From: CAVPXC01 sp963709505
Lineage (GTDB): Bacteria; Chloroflexota; Anaerolineae; JAAEKA01
Direction of reading: 5' to 3'
DNA: 64,000 nucleotides
Assembly (NCBI GenBank): GCA_963709505.1
Contig: CAVPXC010000029.1
Coordinates: 1 to 64,000, forward strand
The notes under the pieces: generated by a model
The model's database searches: none
The model's input: only the letters and a program-made list of their open reading frames with translations
What the model was told of the DNA's origin: nothing
Shown: positions 42,738-52,998 of the stretch, one piece after another
Numbering within the stretch: position 1 is the first letter of the stretch
Layout of the letters: each line of letters starts with the position of its first letter
Made by a program: the position numbers and the translations under genes

Positions 42738-45700
42738 CTAAGCCGTCAATTTGGCCATCGCGCTGGCCACAAAGCTGTCCCGCAGAATCGGATCCCGAAA
42801 TCGGCCTGCGATATCGTCGACGACTGCTTGCGCCGCCCGTCGTTTCTCATCCGCTTCTTCGCTGCGACCCATAGCCCCCAAAACCTGAGCCGCTCCTGCC
42901 TGTGCCTGCCAGACCGACGGCAGCATCTGCAGCCTGAGCGCCTCCGTCTTCGGCGCGCTCGTAATGACTCAGCGCCTGCTCACGCTCGCCGCGGCCGGTG
43001 TGGATGCGCGCCGCACTGAGCGCAATCAGCGGATTGAAATGCTGCATCTGGCGTTCGTCTGCATAGGCTTGTGCTTCCTGCACCAACTCGAGCGCTTCAT
43101 CCGGACGGCCTCGGCTCAACGCGATGAGGCCCATTCCTGCCAGATGACGGGAGCGCTCCAGGCGGATGAACAAGGTCGGGACGTTTAGGCCCTTCCGGAA
43201 CGACGCCTCCGCGGTGTCCAGGTCACCCAAAGCCAGGGCGCAGAAACCGAGGTCGGCCCAGGCGGTGCCGCCGCCGCTCATGCCGGCAGGAGTCTCCAAC
43301 AGTCGCAGCGCGTGCAGATGGAATTGGGAAATTGCGTCGGTGAAGTGCTCACTGATCTCAAGATAGATCGATCCCAATGACCCCAATGGCTGCACGGTCA
43401 TGAAGGGCATGTACGATTCCAGGGGCAAGGCGACCTCCAAGGAACGCTGTCCGTACATCAAGGCCTGCTCGTAGTCGCCCTGCCAACGCGCGATCTCGGC
43501 CAAGATATAATTGCCGTAAATCAGGGCGCTCGATGAATGGATCCGAGCCGCGATCTCAAGTCCCTCAGCCAGAGCGCTGCGAGCGGAGTCGAACTGGCCT
43601 TGGCGGAACAAGCAGACTGGAATGGTGGTGGACAGCAGCCATGCCTCATGCTCCCGGTCGCCGATCTCGCGGGCCAGTTGGAGGGCCTCCTGCGCCTTCA
43701 GCCAGGCTTCGTCGAAGCGGGTCAGGAACATCAGGCTGCTGGCTACGTGATCCAACCCCATGGCGCGGTGCTCCTTACTGCCCAGCCTCTCGCTGATTGC
43801 CACAACTTCCCCCATAAACGCGACCACTGAGTCAAAATCTGCCATGGCTGTGCACATTTGACAGCGGATGATCGCGCCTTCGGCCACGCCCGACCCCTCG
43901 TCGTTCTCGTGGGCCAGGCGCTCGGCACGGGCCAGATACTGCTCCGCTTCCTGGAACTGGCCCATGCGCAGTGCGATCACGCTGGCCAGTTTATTCAAAG
44001 CTGAGACCTGCATCCCAACATCGCCCTGGCTCTCGGCGAACGTCAGCATGGCGCGATACGTCTCCAGCGCTTGAGGGAACTGATTGGCGAAAGCCAGCGC
44101 GCCGCCCAGGCCTTCATAGGTTCGGCGGACTAACTCTAACCCTTCCACTGCCGCTCGCAAATCCAGTGCTTTGGTGTAGAACTCGATCGCTTCGGTTGTC
44201 GCATACGAGCGAGCGGCTTGATCGCCGGCCTGCACCAGGTACGGCATGGCGCGGGCCGGCTGGCGGGCCTCCAGGAAATGACGGGCGATTTCGGCTACCT
44301 GGTCAGACGCCTGTCTCTTTGCCAGCGATTCGGCCGCCCGACGGTGCATCTCCCGGCGCTTGCTCAACAAGGACGATTGATAAGCGGCCTCTTGGGTCAG
44401 GACGTGTTTGAACGAGTAGGTTCGCTGTGGAAAACGACTCTTCTCGCGCACCAAGTCACGGCGCTGGAGCTCCAACAGACCCTCTTCCAACAGCTGTGGC
44501 TCGCCAAACAGGTCGGCCAGAATCTCGTAGGAAAACTCGCGACCCAGGACGGCTGCCGCCTGGGCGATGTGGCGAGCCGTCTCGTCCAACCGGTCCAGGC
44601 GGGCCGTGATCACGCCGTTGAGCGTGTCGGGCACGGCGATGTTGACGATCTCACGGGTGGCGCGCCAGTGCCCGTTGTCGCGCACGACCAGCTGTGCGTC
44701 CAGCAGCGACCGAATAACCTCTTCGACAAAAAAGGGGTTGCCTTCCGCCTTCTCCATGATCAGGCGACGCACTTTTTCCGGCAGATCCTCGACGTGCAGC
44801 AGGTTCGCTACCAGCTCACGCGATTGGTCCAGGTCCAGAGGTCGTAGGGTCAAAGCGGTGTAGCGATGGCCGAACTCACGTTGGGCTGATTCGTGCAGAC
44901 GCCAGGCAGGCTCTTGTTCGCGCGACCGGAAGGCTGCAATGATTAGGAGCGGCGCCCGGTCCGTCAACGGCAACAGAGACAGCAGCAGATCCAGTGAAGT
45001 CGGATCGATCCAGTGCACATCGTCGAAGAACAGCACCAGGGGCTGCTCGGCGGTCAGCCGCTCAAAAAAGGCGGCGATGTGACTGAAAGTCATGGCCCGT
45101 AAGGTGGGCGGATCCAGATATTTCACTCGCTCGGCCTGGTCGTCGGGAAGGTGTATGCCTAGCATGGTAGCCAGGAAGGGCGCTACCTCGTTGCCACGGC
45201 CTGGGAATAGGTCCTCCAAGCGCGTGGAGATTTGGCCGTATTTCTCGGTGTCAGCCGTGCCGCCGCGCTCGAGGCCGGCACGGCCCGCGGGTTCGATGGC
45301 CAGGCAAGCAGCCAGCATGCCAATAAACGGCGCATAGGGTGTGGATGTCTCATAGGACAAGGAACGGCCTTCGATCCACTGCATCGATACGTGCTGCGGA
45401 GCGCTGGCGAGAGAATCTCGCAATTCGGCCACCAGCCGGGACTTTCCCAGGCCCGCCTCGCCCATGATTGATACAATTCGACCCCGGCCGGCGCTCAATT
45501 CGCTCGTGGCCTCTAGCAGAGTCGTCAGCTCAAGGTCGCGCGCCACCAAGGGCGAGCGCAGACCGGCGATGCCGCGCAGGCTGCCAGGCCGTCCCGATAC
45601 GGCGCGACTGCCTAGCACACGGTAGGCAGTGACCGGCTCGGAGCGGCCCTTGATCTCAATACCGTGAAGGGTTTCGAAATCAAACAGAGGCGCAACCAGC

Positions 45701-46470
45701 TTGTGCGTCGCCTCGGCGACCTGGACCGTGCCGGTTTGGGCGGTTTGCTCCATGCGTGCGGCCAGGTTGATGGCGTCACCCAGCGCAGTGTATTCCATGC
45801 GCAGGTCCGAGCCGACCGCACCGACCACCACCAGCCCGGTGTTGATGCCGACGCGCACGTCCAGGTCAAAGCTCCATCGCTGTCGAATTTGGGTGCGGTA
45901 GCGCTTGATCGCCTCGACGATGCCTAGGCCGGCTAAAATGGCGCGTTGTGGATCGTCTTCGTGGGCAATCGGTGCGCCGAAAAACGCCAGCAGGCCGTCG
46001 CCCATCAAGCGCGCCACTGTACCCTCGTACTGGTAGACCGGTTGGATCATGTGCTCGAACGCGCCGTTGATGATCTCGGCCCAGTCCTCGGGATCGAGCT
46101 GGCTGGCCGCGGCTGTGGAACCCTTGACGTCGCAGAAGAGCATGGTCACGACGCGTCGCTCACCTTCCATGCCGGAGCTTTGGGTTAACCGCAGCTTGGC
46201 CAGGAGTTCCTTTGGGATGAACTGGTCCAGACGCGACTCGGGTACGGCCGGTAGTTCCGTCGGTCGAGTAGCCGCCTCTGGGGGCGGCGTATCGAGACCC
46301 GCTCGGCCAGCCGTCGAGTCGCCGGCCTTGGTGCCGCAATTGGCGCAGAATTTGGCGCCGGCCGGCAGGGACGCGCCGCAATGGCTGCAGGTCAAGGCCA
46401 AGGCGACGCCGCAGTTGAAACAGAATTTGGCGCCGTCGGGATTGGCGGTCTGACAGGAAGGGCAGTTCAT
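42738..46470 (-). CDS. Zinc-ribbon class III cyclase / AAA / TPR regulator (one frameshift)
   Basis: This is a large signal-transduction protein of about 1240 residues. It opens with two zinc ribbons (CPSC...CFNC and CSHC...CANC, residues 3-45). A class III nucleotide cyclase domain (about 103-290) has the metal aspartates in FCDVKGST and RLMGDGLLAFFG. A P-loop NTPase follows, with GEAGLGKSRLVAEL near residue 335 and FFDDVHWID, and then TPR-like helices to the end. The frame breaks near 42945 by one extra base; the last 60 or so residues (LQMLPSVWQAQAGAAQVLG...) are in the next frame. A 36-bp palindrome lies in frame at 46263-46298. GGAGG precedes the start. It likely makes cAMP/cGMP or senses signals; product not determined. 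Confidence 0.88.
46263..46298. repeat. 36-bp palindromic element inside the cyclase gene
   Basis: GTCGAGTAGCCGCC...GGCGGCGTATCGAGAC, 36 bases and so 12 codons, is translated in frame between the zinc ribbons and the cyclase domain. A second copy lies in the monooxygenase gene at 50618-50653, read in another frame. Confidence 0.85.
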
Positions 46471-46494
46471 GAATGGCCTCCAGGCGTGGAGCGT

Positions 46495-46713
46495 CTATCG
46501 AATCTGGCCGGCGGCCACGGGGTGCGTCAAAGCAACGAACCAGCGTGGGGCTTGCGTCAACAGGCGGCCACCGCTGTCACTGAGCGGGCGCCGCTGCTCC
46601 GCATCCAGGCTCAGCGTGGACACGACGATCATACGGTGCTCGTGGCAATAGACGTTTTGGGTTGTGGCGGCGAAACAGGTCGGGCAGAGGTAGAACGTGT
46701 CAGATCGGGTCAT
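46495..46713 (-). CDS. Small zinc-binding protein upstream of the cyclase
   Basis: This 72-residue protein begins MTRSDTFYLCPTCF and has a CPTC...CHEH zinc-binding-like pattern, followed by LLTQAPRWFVALTHP. AAGGAG lies 7 bases before the start. It is the first gene of the cyclase operon, 24 bases upstream of it, and has the promoter described at 46758-46816. It may be a partner or sensor for the cyclase; this small type is not one I can name. Confidence 0.65.
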   Translation of the reverse strand: MTRSDTFYLCPTCFAATTQNVYCHEHRMIVVSTLSLDAEQRRPLSDSGGRLLTQAPRWFVALTHPVAAGQIR

Positions 46714-46757
46714 GGGATTGGCTCCTTGGCTGAGGGATCATCAGGGTGTCTGATAGG

Positions 46758-46813
46758 AGTATACCTCTGGCCCGTGTTCGCATTCCAGATCGAAAACTGC
46801 TCACTTCCTGCTC
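46758..46813 (-). promoter_or_regulatory. Promoter with GAGCAG direct repeats (cyclase operon)
   Basis: Read on the minus strand, two GAGCAG words 11 bases apart (46797-46802 and 46808-46813 on plus) lie 39 bases upstream of a TATACT -10 box at 46758-46763. The same elements at the same spacing occur at 51582-51637. The site also faces the HigA-like gene on the other strand. Confidence 0.55.
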
Positions 46814-46873
46814 ATATTCGTCGGGTTTGTCTCCGAAAAGGAACCGAGTTATCATCAATGGAACGAGGTGAAC

Positions 46874-47170
46874 ATGATGTACCAACCACGACGAACGATC
46901 GCAGTGCATCCCGGCGAAATCTTGCAGGAGATTCTCGACCAAAATCAGATCACCCAGTCCCAGGTAGCGCAGCGACTGACCATGGCGCAATCCAAGATCA
47001 ATGAAATCTGTCGCGGCAAGCGTGGCGTGACGCCCGACATGGCGATGCGGCTGGGTAAGCTATTTGGGCAGAACCCTCTCTTCTGGCTCAATCTGCAGAA
47101 AAACTGGGAACTGAGCCAATTGGACGAATCGGTCTATGCCGGCATCGAGCCATTCCAGATGGCTTTATGA
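46874..47170 (+). CDS. HigA-like antitoxin (orphan)
   Basis: This 98-residue XRE-family protein of the HigA type has TIAVHPGEILQEILDQNQITQSQVAQRL, then MAQSKINEICRGKRGVTPDMAMRLGKLFG and PLFWLNLQKNWEL. GAGGTG precedes ATG 46874. HigA normally follows HigB; no HigB-like frame is seen upstream, so it is a stand-alone regulator or a leftover of a TA pair. It is divergent from the cyclase operon. Confidence 0.85.
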   Translation: MMYQPRRTIAVHPGEILQEILDQNQITQSQVAQRLTMAQSKINEICRGKRGVTPDMAMRLGKLFGQNPLFWLNLQKNWELSQLDESVYAGIEPFQMAL

Positions 47171-47194
47171 GCGGGAATAGCCGAATTCGCAGTG

Positions 47195-47839
47195 TTATGT
47201 GGGGGTAGAGAGAACCGCCAGGGCCCTATAAGCTTCTCGCAGGTGCTCCTCGACACGCTGCCAGTCGCCGGCCACGTCGGTTGAATAGAACCCGGTGATG
47301 CGATCCACTACCTTGGCCGCCTGTGCCCGCCGTTCGGCGGAGCGGCGAATCGCCTCCGGGGGTGCGTCGAACAGCGCAGCATGCAGGCGAGCCAGCGATT
47401 CCACCATCGGCTCGATGTCGCCTGTGTGATCGGGCGCTTCCCGGCGCTCAACAGCGAGTTTGCGGTGCACGACCCAGTAGTCCATTTCCAAAGCTGCCAG
47501 CTTTGCGGTATCCGCCTGAAGACCGGCGGAACGCCGGGCCTTTTCGTAGTAGCGTCGCAAGTGCTCAGTGGCCGCGGGCACGTCGTTGTCGACCGGTGCA
47601 AAAGCCAGGCTGGCGCGCACGACGTTGACGGCTGCCGCGATGCCCGTGGGCAGCGACATACCGAATTGCTCGCGGTTGAGCTGCACCATCAGCCGCAAGA
47701 CGCGCAGCCATTTGCGGTCGTAATAGGCTTGCCAGCCGGCTTTCTCAAAATAGGCGACGCGATCAGGGTCGGAAACAGATTGCCGGTCGTGTTCGACGCT
47801 ATGAAAGGACGTGTTGTGGGTCGATGCGGCTTGTGTCAT
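47195..47839 (-). CDS. Conserved hypothetical protein (214 aa)
   Basis: I do not recognise a domain. The protein is soluble and largely helical, with GWQAYYDRKWLRVLRLMVQLNREQFGM near residue 35 and a conserved-looking DYWVVHRKLAV near 124. It ends with a helical bundle-like stretch (AAKVVDRITGFYSTDVAGDWQRVEEHLR). It lies next to a GNAT gene in the same direction, 19 bases downstream of it, so they are probably cotranscribed. Confidence 0.6.
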   Translation of the reverse strand: MTQAASTHNTSFHSVEHDRQSVSDPDRVAYFEKAGWQAYYDRKWLRVLRLMVQLNREQFGMSLPTGIAAAVNVVRASLAFAPVDNDVPAATEHLRRYYEKARRSAGLQADTAKLAALEMDYWVVHRKLAVERREAPDHTGDIEPMVESLARLHAALFDAPPEAIRRSAERRAQAAKVVDRITGFYSTDVAGDWQRVEEHLREAYRALAVLSTPT

Positions 47840-47858
47840 GGTTATCCTTTTCGCCCGA

Positions 47859-48737
47859 TTACTCGTTTCGCCACAGATAGCGGTTGATGCGAGTTCCTGT
47901 CAACCGAAAGCCGATGCGCTCGTAGACGGACTGCGCCATCTCGGTCGAGAACAAGACGGCGTGCCGATAGCCGAGGTCGCGGGCTTCCAGCAGTGGCTTG
48001 AGCGTGATCGCGCCGCCGATGCCTTTACCCCGCGCCGCCGGCACAACGCCAACAGCATAGAGACTGGCGACACCTGCGCCATTGTATAGCATATTGGTCG
48101 CCACCGGAAAATCTTCGAGGTAGCCAACGAACATTCTCCAGGACGTTTTGCCGATGCCAATGGCCTGCGTAGCATCGACCCAGGCCTGCCCTGCCCAATC
48201 GGGGATCTCGTAGCTTTCGAGGAAAACGCGCTTGAAGTCGAGCAGGGCGGTCTCCGTGGTCACCTCCTCGATACGGAAGCCGGCCGGGACCGCAGTTAGA
48301 GCCGTTTCATCCATGTGTTGCAAGTCGGCTGCCATGCACGGTGCACCCAGCTCGGTCTGCTTGATCCCGGGCGCCAGTGCGGTCTGTTGCTCGGCCATGT
48401 CGAGCAGCCCGCGCGCCTGCAATCGTTCGCCTAGATCTGCAGGCGTTGTGTTCGCTCCTGTCCACCAGAAGAAAAACGGGGCATTGCGGGCCGCGAACCA
48501 GGCAATGGTCTCGTCGATTGCTTCGTCGACCTGGTCAGGCGAAAGACGTGTGCGCCAAACGCCTTTGAACATTGGATTGCTCGGAAAGGAATGGTGGTAG
48601 GACAGCCCGGCGCCCTCAACTAAGTCCGCGCCGGAAAGGCCGCGTGCCATAGTTCGAAACAGCTCGTACAGGTTTTTCTGGACGGCGTTGCCCAGATCTG
48701 CCTCGGATGGGTTGGATAAAGGTGCATCGAGTAACAT
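47859..48737 (-). CDS. GNAT family N-acetyltransferase
   Basis: This 292-residue protein has a C-terminal GNAT domain: motif A VGVVPAARGKGIGGAIT near residue 232, preceded by ASLYA and followed by GYRHAVLFSTEMAQSVYERIGF. The N-terminal half is a degenerate GNAT-like or substrate domain. It would transfer an acetyl group from acetyl-CoA to an amine. It shares its operon with the 214-residue protein downstream and lies near a second, related GNAT gene. Confidence 0.83.
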   Translation of the reverse strand: MLLDAPLSNPSEADLGNAVQKNLYELFRTMARGLSGADLVEGAGLSYHHSFPSNPMFKGVWRTRLSPDQVDEAIDETIAWFAARNAPFFFWWTGANTTPADLGERLQARGLLDMAEQQTALAPGIKQTELGAPCMAADLQHMDETALTAVPAGFRIEEVTTETALLDFKRVFLESYEIPDWAGQAWVDATQAIGIGKTSWRMFVGYLEDFPVATNMLYNGAGVASLYAVGVVPAARGKGIGGAITLKPLLEARDLGYRHAVLFSTEMAQSVYERIGFRLTGTRINRYLWRNE

Positions 48738-48864
48738 GTGGATTGACTTTCGGTTAAGATAGATTAGGAACGCCCTGCTTGCCAGAACTGCCAGGCCAGC
48801 CAGACGCCAAGCATGCCTGCGCGCAGACTGGAGGTTGGGGTGGCGTCATGCGGGAGGTTCATAG

Positions 48865-49687
48865 TCAGCGTGAAAGGAAATAGTTAGTACGTTGGTAGGC
48901 CAGGGCAAACCCGGTGCGCAGCATGTTGTGGTATGATGGGTTGGGCCGTTCGAGCAAGTCCTCTCCGGTTTCCGTTACCAGCCACTTGCAGCCAAAGGCC
49001 GCGCCGTCTTGTATGCGCCGGGCCATCAATGCGCCTTGGCCGCCGCGGCGCCGGTGGGAGGGCAACGTGCTGCCCACGCCCAGCCAGCCCACGTTGCCTC
49101 GGACGTAAAGCGCGCCGGTCGCGACCGCCTCGTCGCCGTCGAAGGCGAGGTAATGCCGCCAGCCTGGACGGCCGATCGTGGCAACCAGCATCGCGCTTAA
49201 GGCCAAGGGCATGCCAAACGCAGTACAGGCAACCTGCGCAAAGGTCTCGGCGTGTTCCGGACCAATGGTCTCGATGCGCAGGTCGGTCGAAACCTCCGGC
49301 GGAGCTGTGGCCGGCCGGTAGACCTTGGCCCAATTGTCGCGAGCCAACAGGCCGCGGGCTTCGAGCCAGGCCGGTAGCTCGGCCGGTTGTGCCGTCGGGC
49401 TGACCTGGACGGCGAATTTTGTCACGCCCGCCTTGCGGTACAAAGCGACGAGATCATCCAGCATCGCCTCAGTAGCCGGCTCGCGCAGGCCCAGCCCGAC
49501 GACGCGGTTGAATAGCATGATGGGGATCTGCGACGCCACCAGCGCAATCGCCGAACCGATGCGCTCGAACTCGGGTGCCGAGGGAGGCCGCCGCCGCCAG
49601 CTGCATATCGGCGCAGGCCTCGGCCTCGGCGAATTCCACCAGTTGAGCCAGTTCAAGGCTATTCGTTGTAAAACTTGTGTCGTTCAT
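48865..49687 (-). CDS. GNAT family N-acetyltransferase (one frameshift)
   Basis: This is a GNAT-type acetyltransferase of about 273 residues. Its motif A region reads VGSTLPSHRRRGGQGALMARRIQDG. The N-terminus MNDTSFTTNSLELAQLVEFAEAEACAD is in one frame and the rest (PPSAPEFERIGSAIAL onward) in the next; one extra base in a GGC run near 49588 explains this. It follows the monooxygenase gene downstream in the same direction. Confidence 0.78.
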
Positions 49688-49711
49688 ACTTGCCAGCGAC
49701 CTCATAGATGC

Positions 49712-50988
49712 TCATTTGTTGCGTATTTTGCCGGTGGCAATATGTGCGGCAATGAATGCGGCGTCATCACCCACGCCCGCTAAAGGCCTGACTTCTGCGT
49801 ATGCAGCCAGGGCATACCGACGAAGTACAGGCCGGGACAGGCCGTGACCCCGCGCTGCTGCACAGGAAACCCATCGCCGTCGGTCACGGGCAGCTTGACT
49901 AGGCCAAAGTCAAAGCGATAGCCGGCGGCCCAGATCACTGAACTAATGCCGGCGGCTTCGATATCCACCTCGGCGATCGGCTGTTGATCGTAGCCGTAGC
50001 GCAGCACGGGCCGATCTTCGTCAGGCGCGTCGATGCCGTTGCGGGCGATAGCGTCATCGATTAGGCCGAGCAGCTGAGCTTCGAATTGGTCGACCTTGGC
50101 CAGGCTGTCGTGCAAATCAAGCGCCAGGCCGATCCGCTCATCTGTCGCGCCCCGCAGGTGGCCTAGCAGCGTGATTCCATCGTGAGCGAATTGGTGCAGA
50201 TTGAGATCATGCCCGCCGCCCGCGCCCGAGACGTGGGGATTGGCTGCGAACTTGGCCTTGGGTGAGGGCAGCGCGCTGGGCGGACGATCCAGAAAGCGGA
50301 TCAGTTCCAGCCAATCGAAGATGTCCTTACCCCGATACCGCCGTGGAGCTCGACCGCAGGTCCCCACGCTCAGAAACACCCTTCGTCCGCTCTTGCGCAG
50401 CTCCTCGGCGATCTGGCACCCGGACTGGCCGCTGCCCACGACGAGCACGGCGCCTGGCGGGAGGCCGGCAGGGTTACGATATTGCTCAGAAGACAGTTGC
50501 TGCACATCCGATGGCAGCCCGGCCGCAAACGCCGGGATCTTGGCGTGCTGGAAGAGGCCGGTGGCCATGACCACGTTCTGCGCCTCGAACTCTGTTTCTT
50601 GTGTGCGGACGAGGTAGGTCGAGTAGCCGCCTCCGAGGGCGGCGTATCGAGACCCAGCAAGCCGCTCGACCGACGTGACATCTACGCCGAACGATATCGG
50701 CAAGGCGTTGCCGGCCACATAGCGTTCAAAGGTGGCCACGATCTCGTCGCGCGGCATGAATCCACCGGGATCAGCACCGCCGTACTCCGCGCCGGGCAGC
50801 CGGAACATCCAATTGGGCGTTACCAGGGTGAAGCTGTCCCAGCGCTGGCGCCAGGCGTGGCCGGGCCGGCCGGACTTTTCCAGAACGACGTGCTCCCGGC
50901 CATGCTGCTTGAGTAAATAGCTCGTCGCCAGCCCGGCCTGGCCGCCGCCGATGATGACGGTTTCTATCTGTTCAACGGCCATGGACAC
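49712..50988 (-). CDS. Flavin-containing monooxygenase-like oxidoreductase (C-terminal frameshift)
   Basis: This is an FAD/NADPH-dependent enzyme of about 425 residues. The FAD motif VIIGGGQAGLATSYLL is at residues 11-26, the NADP motif VVGSGQSGCQIAEEL near 190, and ATG plus WAAGYRFDF near the end complete the fold. The frame stops early at 49780; a lost T near 49787 hides the tail LLAGVGDDAAFIAAHIATG. A 36-bp palindrome (50618-50653) adds an in-frame loop, GSRYAALGGGYSTY. Such enzymes oxygenate nitrogen or sulfur compounds or ketones. Substrate unknown. Confidence 0.83.
50618..50653. repeat. 36-bp palindromic element inside the monooxygenase gene
   Basis: This is the same element as at 46263-46298, in the same chromosomal orientation, inserted without breaking the frame (12 codons). 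Confidence 0.85.
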
Positions 50989-51102
50989 ACTCCTTGATCC
51001 TTGTCGTCATTGCGTAGCTGCGTTATCTCTTGTTGAACGAAAGATCGACAAGAATCGTACTGGCGCGCCCTAATGACTTCAGCTCAAGATCGGTTGTCCG
51101 GT

Positions 51103-51526
51103 TTACATGAGTCCAAGCTGCCGCATCAACGTCGCCGTATCCCAGTAGGCGCGCATGGTCTTGATCTTGCCATCGCGCATTTCGAACACCTCGGCGAAGC
51201 GCAGTTGCAGCGTCTTGCCCGTCGCCGGGATGGTTCCCGCCGGTGTTTGCAAGGGGCCTGTATGCGTTCCGCCGCCGGTGTGCTCGGTGACGATCCGATC
51301 GCCTTGGACAGTGATCGAGTTCGACACGCGTCATGGCATCAGGCATTGAAACGGCCCAGGCTGCGAGCCACTCCCGCCAGCCCTCTTTGCCATGCCAGGA
51401 CACGCCGAGCGCGACATCTTCCAGCTCGAAATCTTCGGTGACAAGGTCGAGCAGCCCGGTCCAATCCTGGGTGTTGAAACCGGAGTAGACGGCGAGGACA
51501 GTAGCTTGATTCTGTTCGGTGGGCAT
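51103..51526 (-). CDS. SnoaL/NTF2-like ester-cyclase-type protein (one frameshift)
   Basis: This is a small alpha+beta-barrel protein of about 140 residues, SnoaL/NTF2-like. It opens MPTEQNQATVLAVYSGFNTQDW, then has DLVTEDFELEDV and the barrel strands, and ends KTMRAYWDTATLMRQLGLM. One extra base near 51325 shifts the frame at MTRV/SNSITVQGDRIV. Proteins of this fold act as small isomerases, cyclases or dehydratases. Upstream of it lies the GAGCAG-type promoter. The FMO gene follows on the same strand after about 115 bases. Confidence 0.78.
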
Positions 51527-51581
51527 GGTTGGTGCTCCTTGGTTGATGACCGAAAAAGTGTCACTATCGATTGACAGCTTC

Positions 51582-51637
51582 AGTATACCGCAGCCACCTG
51601 GCCATTTTCCAGGTCAAAGGCTGCTCACTTTCTGCTC
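51582..51637 (-). promoter_or_regulatory. Promoter with GAGCAG direct repeats (SnoaL/monooxygenase operon)
   Basis: Read on the minus strand, two GAGCAG words (51621-51626 and 51632-51637 on plus) stand 11 bases apart, 39 bases upstream of a TATACT box at 51582-51587. The layout is identical to that at 46758-46813. The rest of the gap to 51746 shows nothing else. Confidence 0.55.
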
Positions 51638-51746
51638 ATTCGCGTCACCACGTGGAAGATCGGACGCCACCCAGCAACACGCCCGGTCGCATCATGCAAC
51701 CGGGCGTGTTCGTCAGGCTCGACGGATGTTGGTTCTGCCTTGCACC

Positions 51747-52889
51747 TCATTTTCCCATGGACATGTCGGTAACTGGTATCATGATGTGTTCGATCGGTGT
51801 ACCGTCGAACATGATGTACGGGTAGCCGGACGTGTGGTCGGTGGTGAACTGGCCGGCGTCGAAGCCGCCCGGCGCCATGAACATGACGTGGGGCGGAGTG
51901 GTGATCCAGTCCTCGCCCGGTGCGGGAGCGGTAGCGTGCATGTCGAAGTTGCTCTCGTCGCTACCGCCTTGCAGCATATAGCCGAGGCCGGGTTTGGTGA
52001 CCTTCGCGTCGTCCATGGCGGCGAACGTGGCATCCATCGCCGGGTTGTAGCACGAGGGATCGTTGCCCGGCGACACGGCTCGGTCGGGATAACAGGTCCA
52101 GCCGTTGGCGCCCTTTTGCAGCACTACCATGTCGCCACCTTCCGTCGTGGGGTTGCCCATGACCGTGGCGTTGCTGGCGATGGCCAGCGGAGCGGAGCTC
52201 ATCGCACTCTGCATCTCAGCGCTAGCGTCGCCCATGGTGTCTTGCGAGATCGGCACGACCGGCACCATGAGGTGTTCGTAAGGCGTGCCGTCCCACATGA
52301 TGTAGGGCTCGTCCTGTTTGGGCGTGTTGGAGAAATCAGCCGAATCGAAGCCGCCCGGCGCCAGCAGCATGATGTGCGGCGGCGTGCTGATCCACTCCTC
52401 GCCTGCAGCCGGCTCCATGGCGAAGGGGTCGGTGTTGGAGGGGTCGCTGCCGCCGGCCAGCATGTAGGCGACGCCGGGCCGGTCGACGGTGAGTGGAGCA
52501 GCGGCGCCCAATGCGTCGTTCCATTTGGCGAACATAGAATCGACGCACATGGGGTCCTTGCCCGGCGAGACCGCCCAGTCGGTGATGCAGGTCCACCCGT
52601 TTGTGCCCTCGCGCAGCACGACCATGGGGCCGCCGGCCTCAGTTGGCCAATCGAGGATCGTGGCGTCCTTCCCGATGACGGTGGGAGCGGCGCTGGTGGC
52701 GTTAGCGATACGTGCCTCTGTGGACGGTGCGGACCCAGCGGGCGCAGCGGCTGCTGGGTCCGCGGTAGGTTCCTCCGCGGCCGGTGCAGATACGGCGGGT
52801 TGCGCCGGTTCCGCGGGCTGCGTCAAGATGGGTTGGCACGCAGCGAGGACCAGTACGCAGAGTGCTGACAGGATACCAAAGCGTTTCAT
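51747..52889 (-). CDS. Lipoprotein with two tandem copies of an unknown domain
   Basis: This 380-residue protein has a signal peptide and lipobox (LAAC at residues 15-18), then an Ala/Pro-rich linker. About 150 residues are then repeated twice: WTC..D.AVSPG.DP.C, Y-MLQGGSD/Y-MLAGGSD, W-TPPH-M-LAPGGFD and P-YIM-DGTP-EH-MIPV. The second copy lies next to the C-terminus. I cannot name the domain. GGAG precedes the start. It is an exported, membrane-anchored protein; a fragment of the same domain lies at 53389-53560. Confidence 0.75.
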   Translation of the reverse strand: MKRFGILSALCVLVLAACQPILTQPAEPAQPAVSAPAAEEPTADPAAAAPAGSAPSTEARIANATSAAPTVIGKDATILDWPTEAGGPMVVLREGTNGWTCITDWAVSPGKDPMCVDSMFAKWNDALGAAAPLTVDRPGVAYMLAGGSDPSNTDPFAMEPAAGEEWISTPPHIMLLAPGGFDSADFSNTPKQDEPYIMWDGTPYEHLMVPVVPISQDTMGDASAEMQSAMSSAPLAIASNATVMGNPTTEGGDMVVLQKGANGWTCYPDRAVSPGNDPSCYNPAMDATFAAMDDAKVTKPGLGYMLQGGSDESNFDMHATAPAPGEDWITTPPHVMFMAPGGFDAGQFTTDHTSGYPYIMFDGTPIEHIMIPVTDMSMGK

Positions 52890-52998
52890 CTTCTTTTCTC
52901 CTTCAATTCGAGAGTGTAAAGTACGACAGAATGCTGGATTACAACATAGCGGGAGACGTTCGATCTTAGCCGCTGAGGCGGCTTCTTCGGTTTTGGCG

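Noticed and set aside
46714..46873. HigB toxin upstream of the HigA-like gene
   Set aside because: No frame in this 160-base gap carries a RelE/HigB pattern or enough length; it holds the promoter of the opposite operon.
48738..48864. Small gene between the two GNAT genes
   Set aside because: No frame with a start and ribosome site; there are GC-rich words only.
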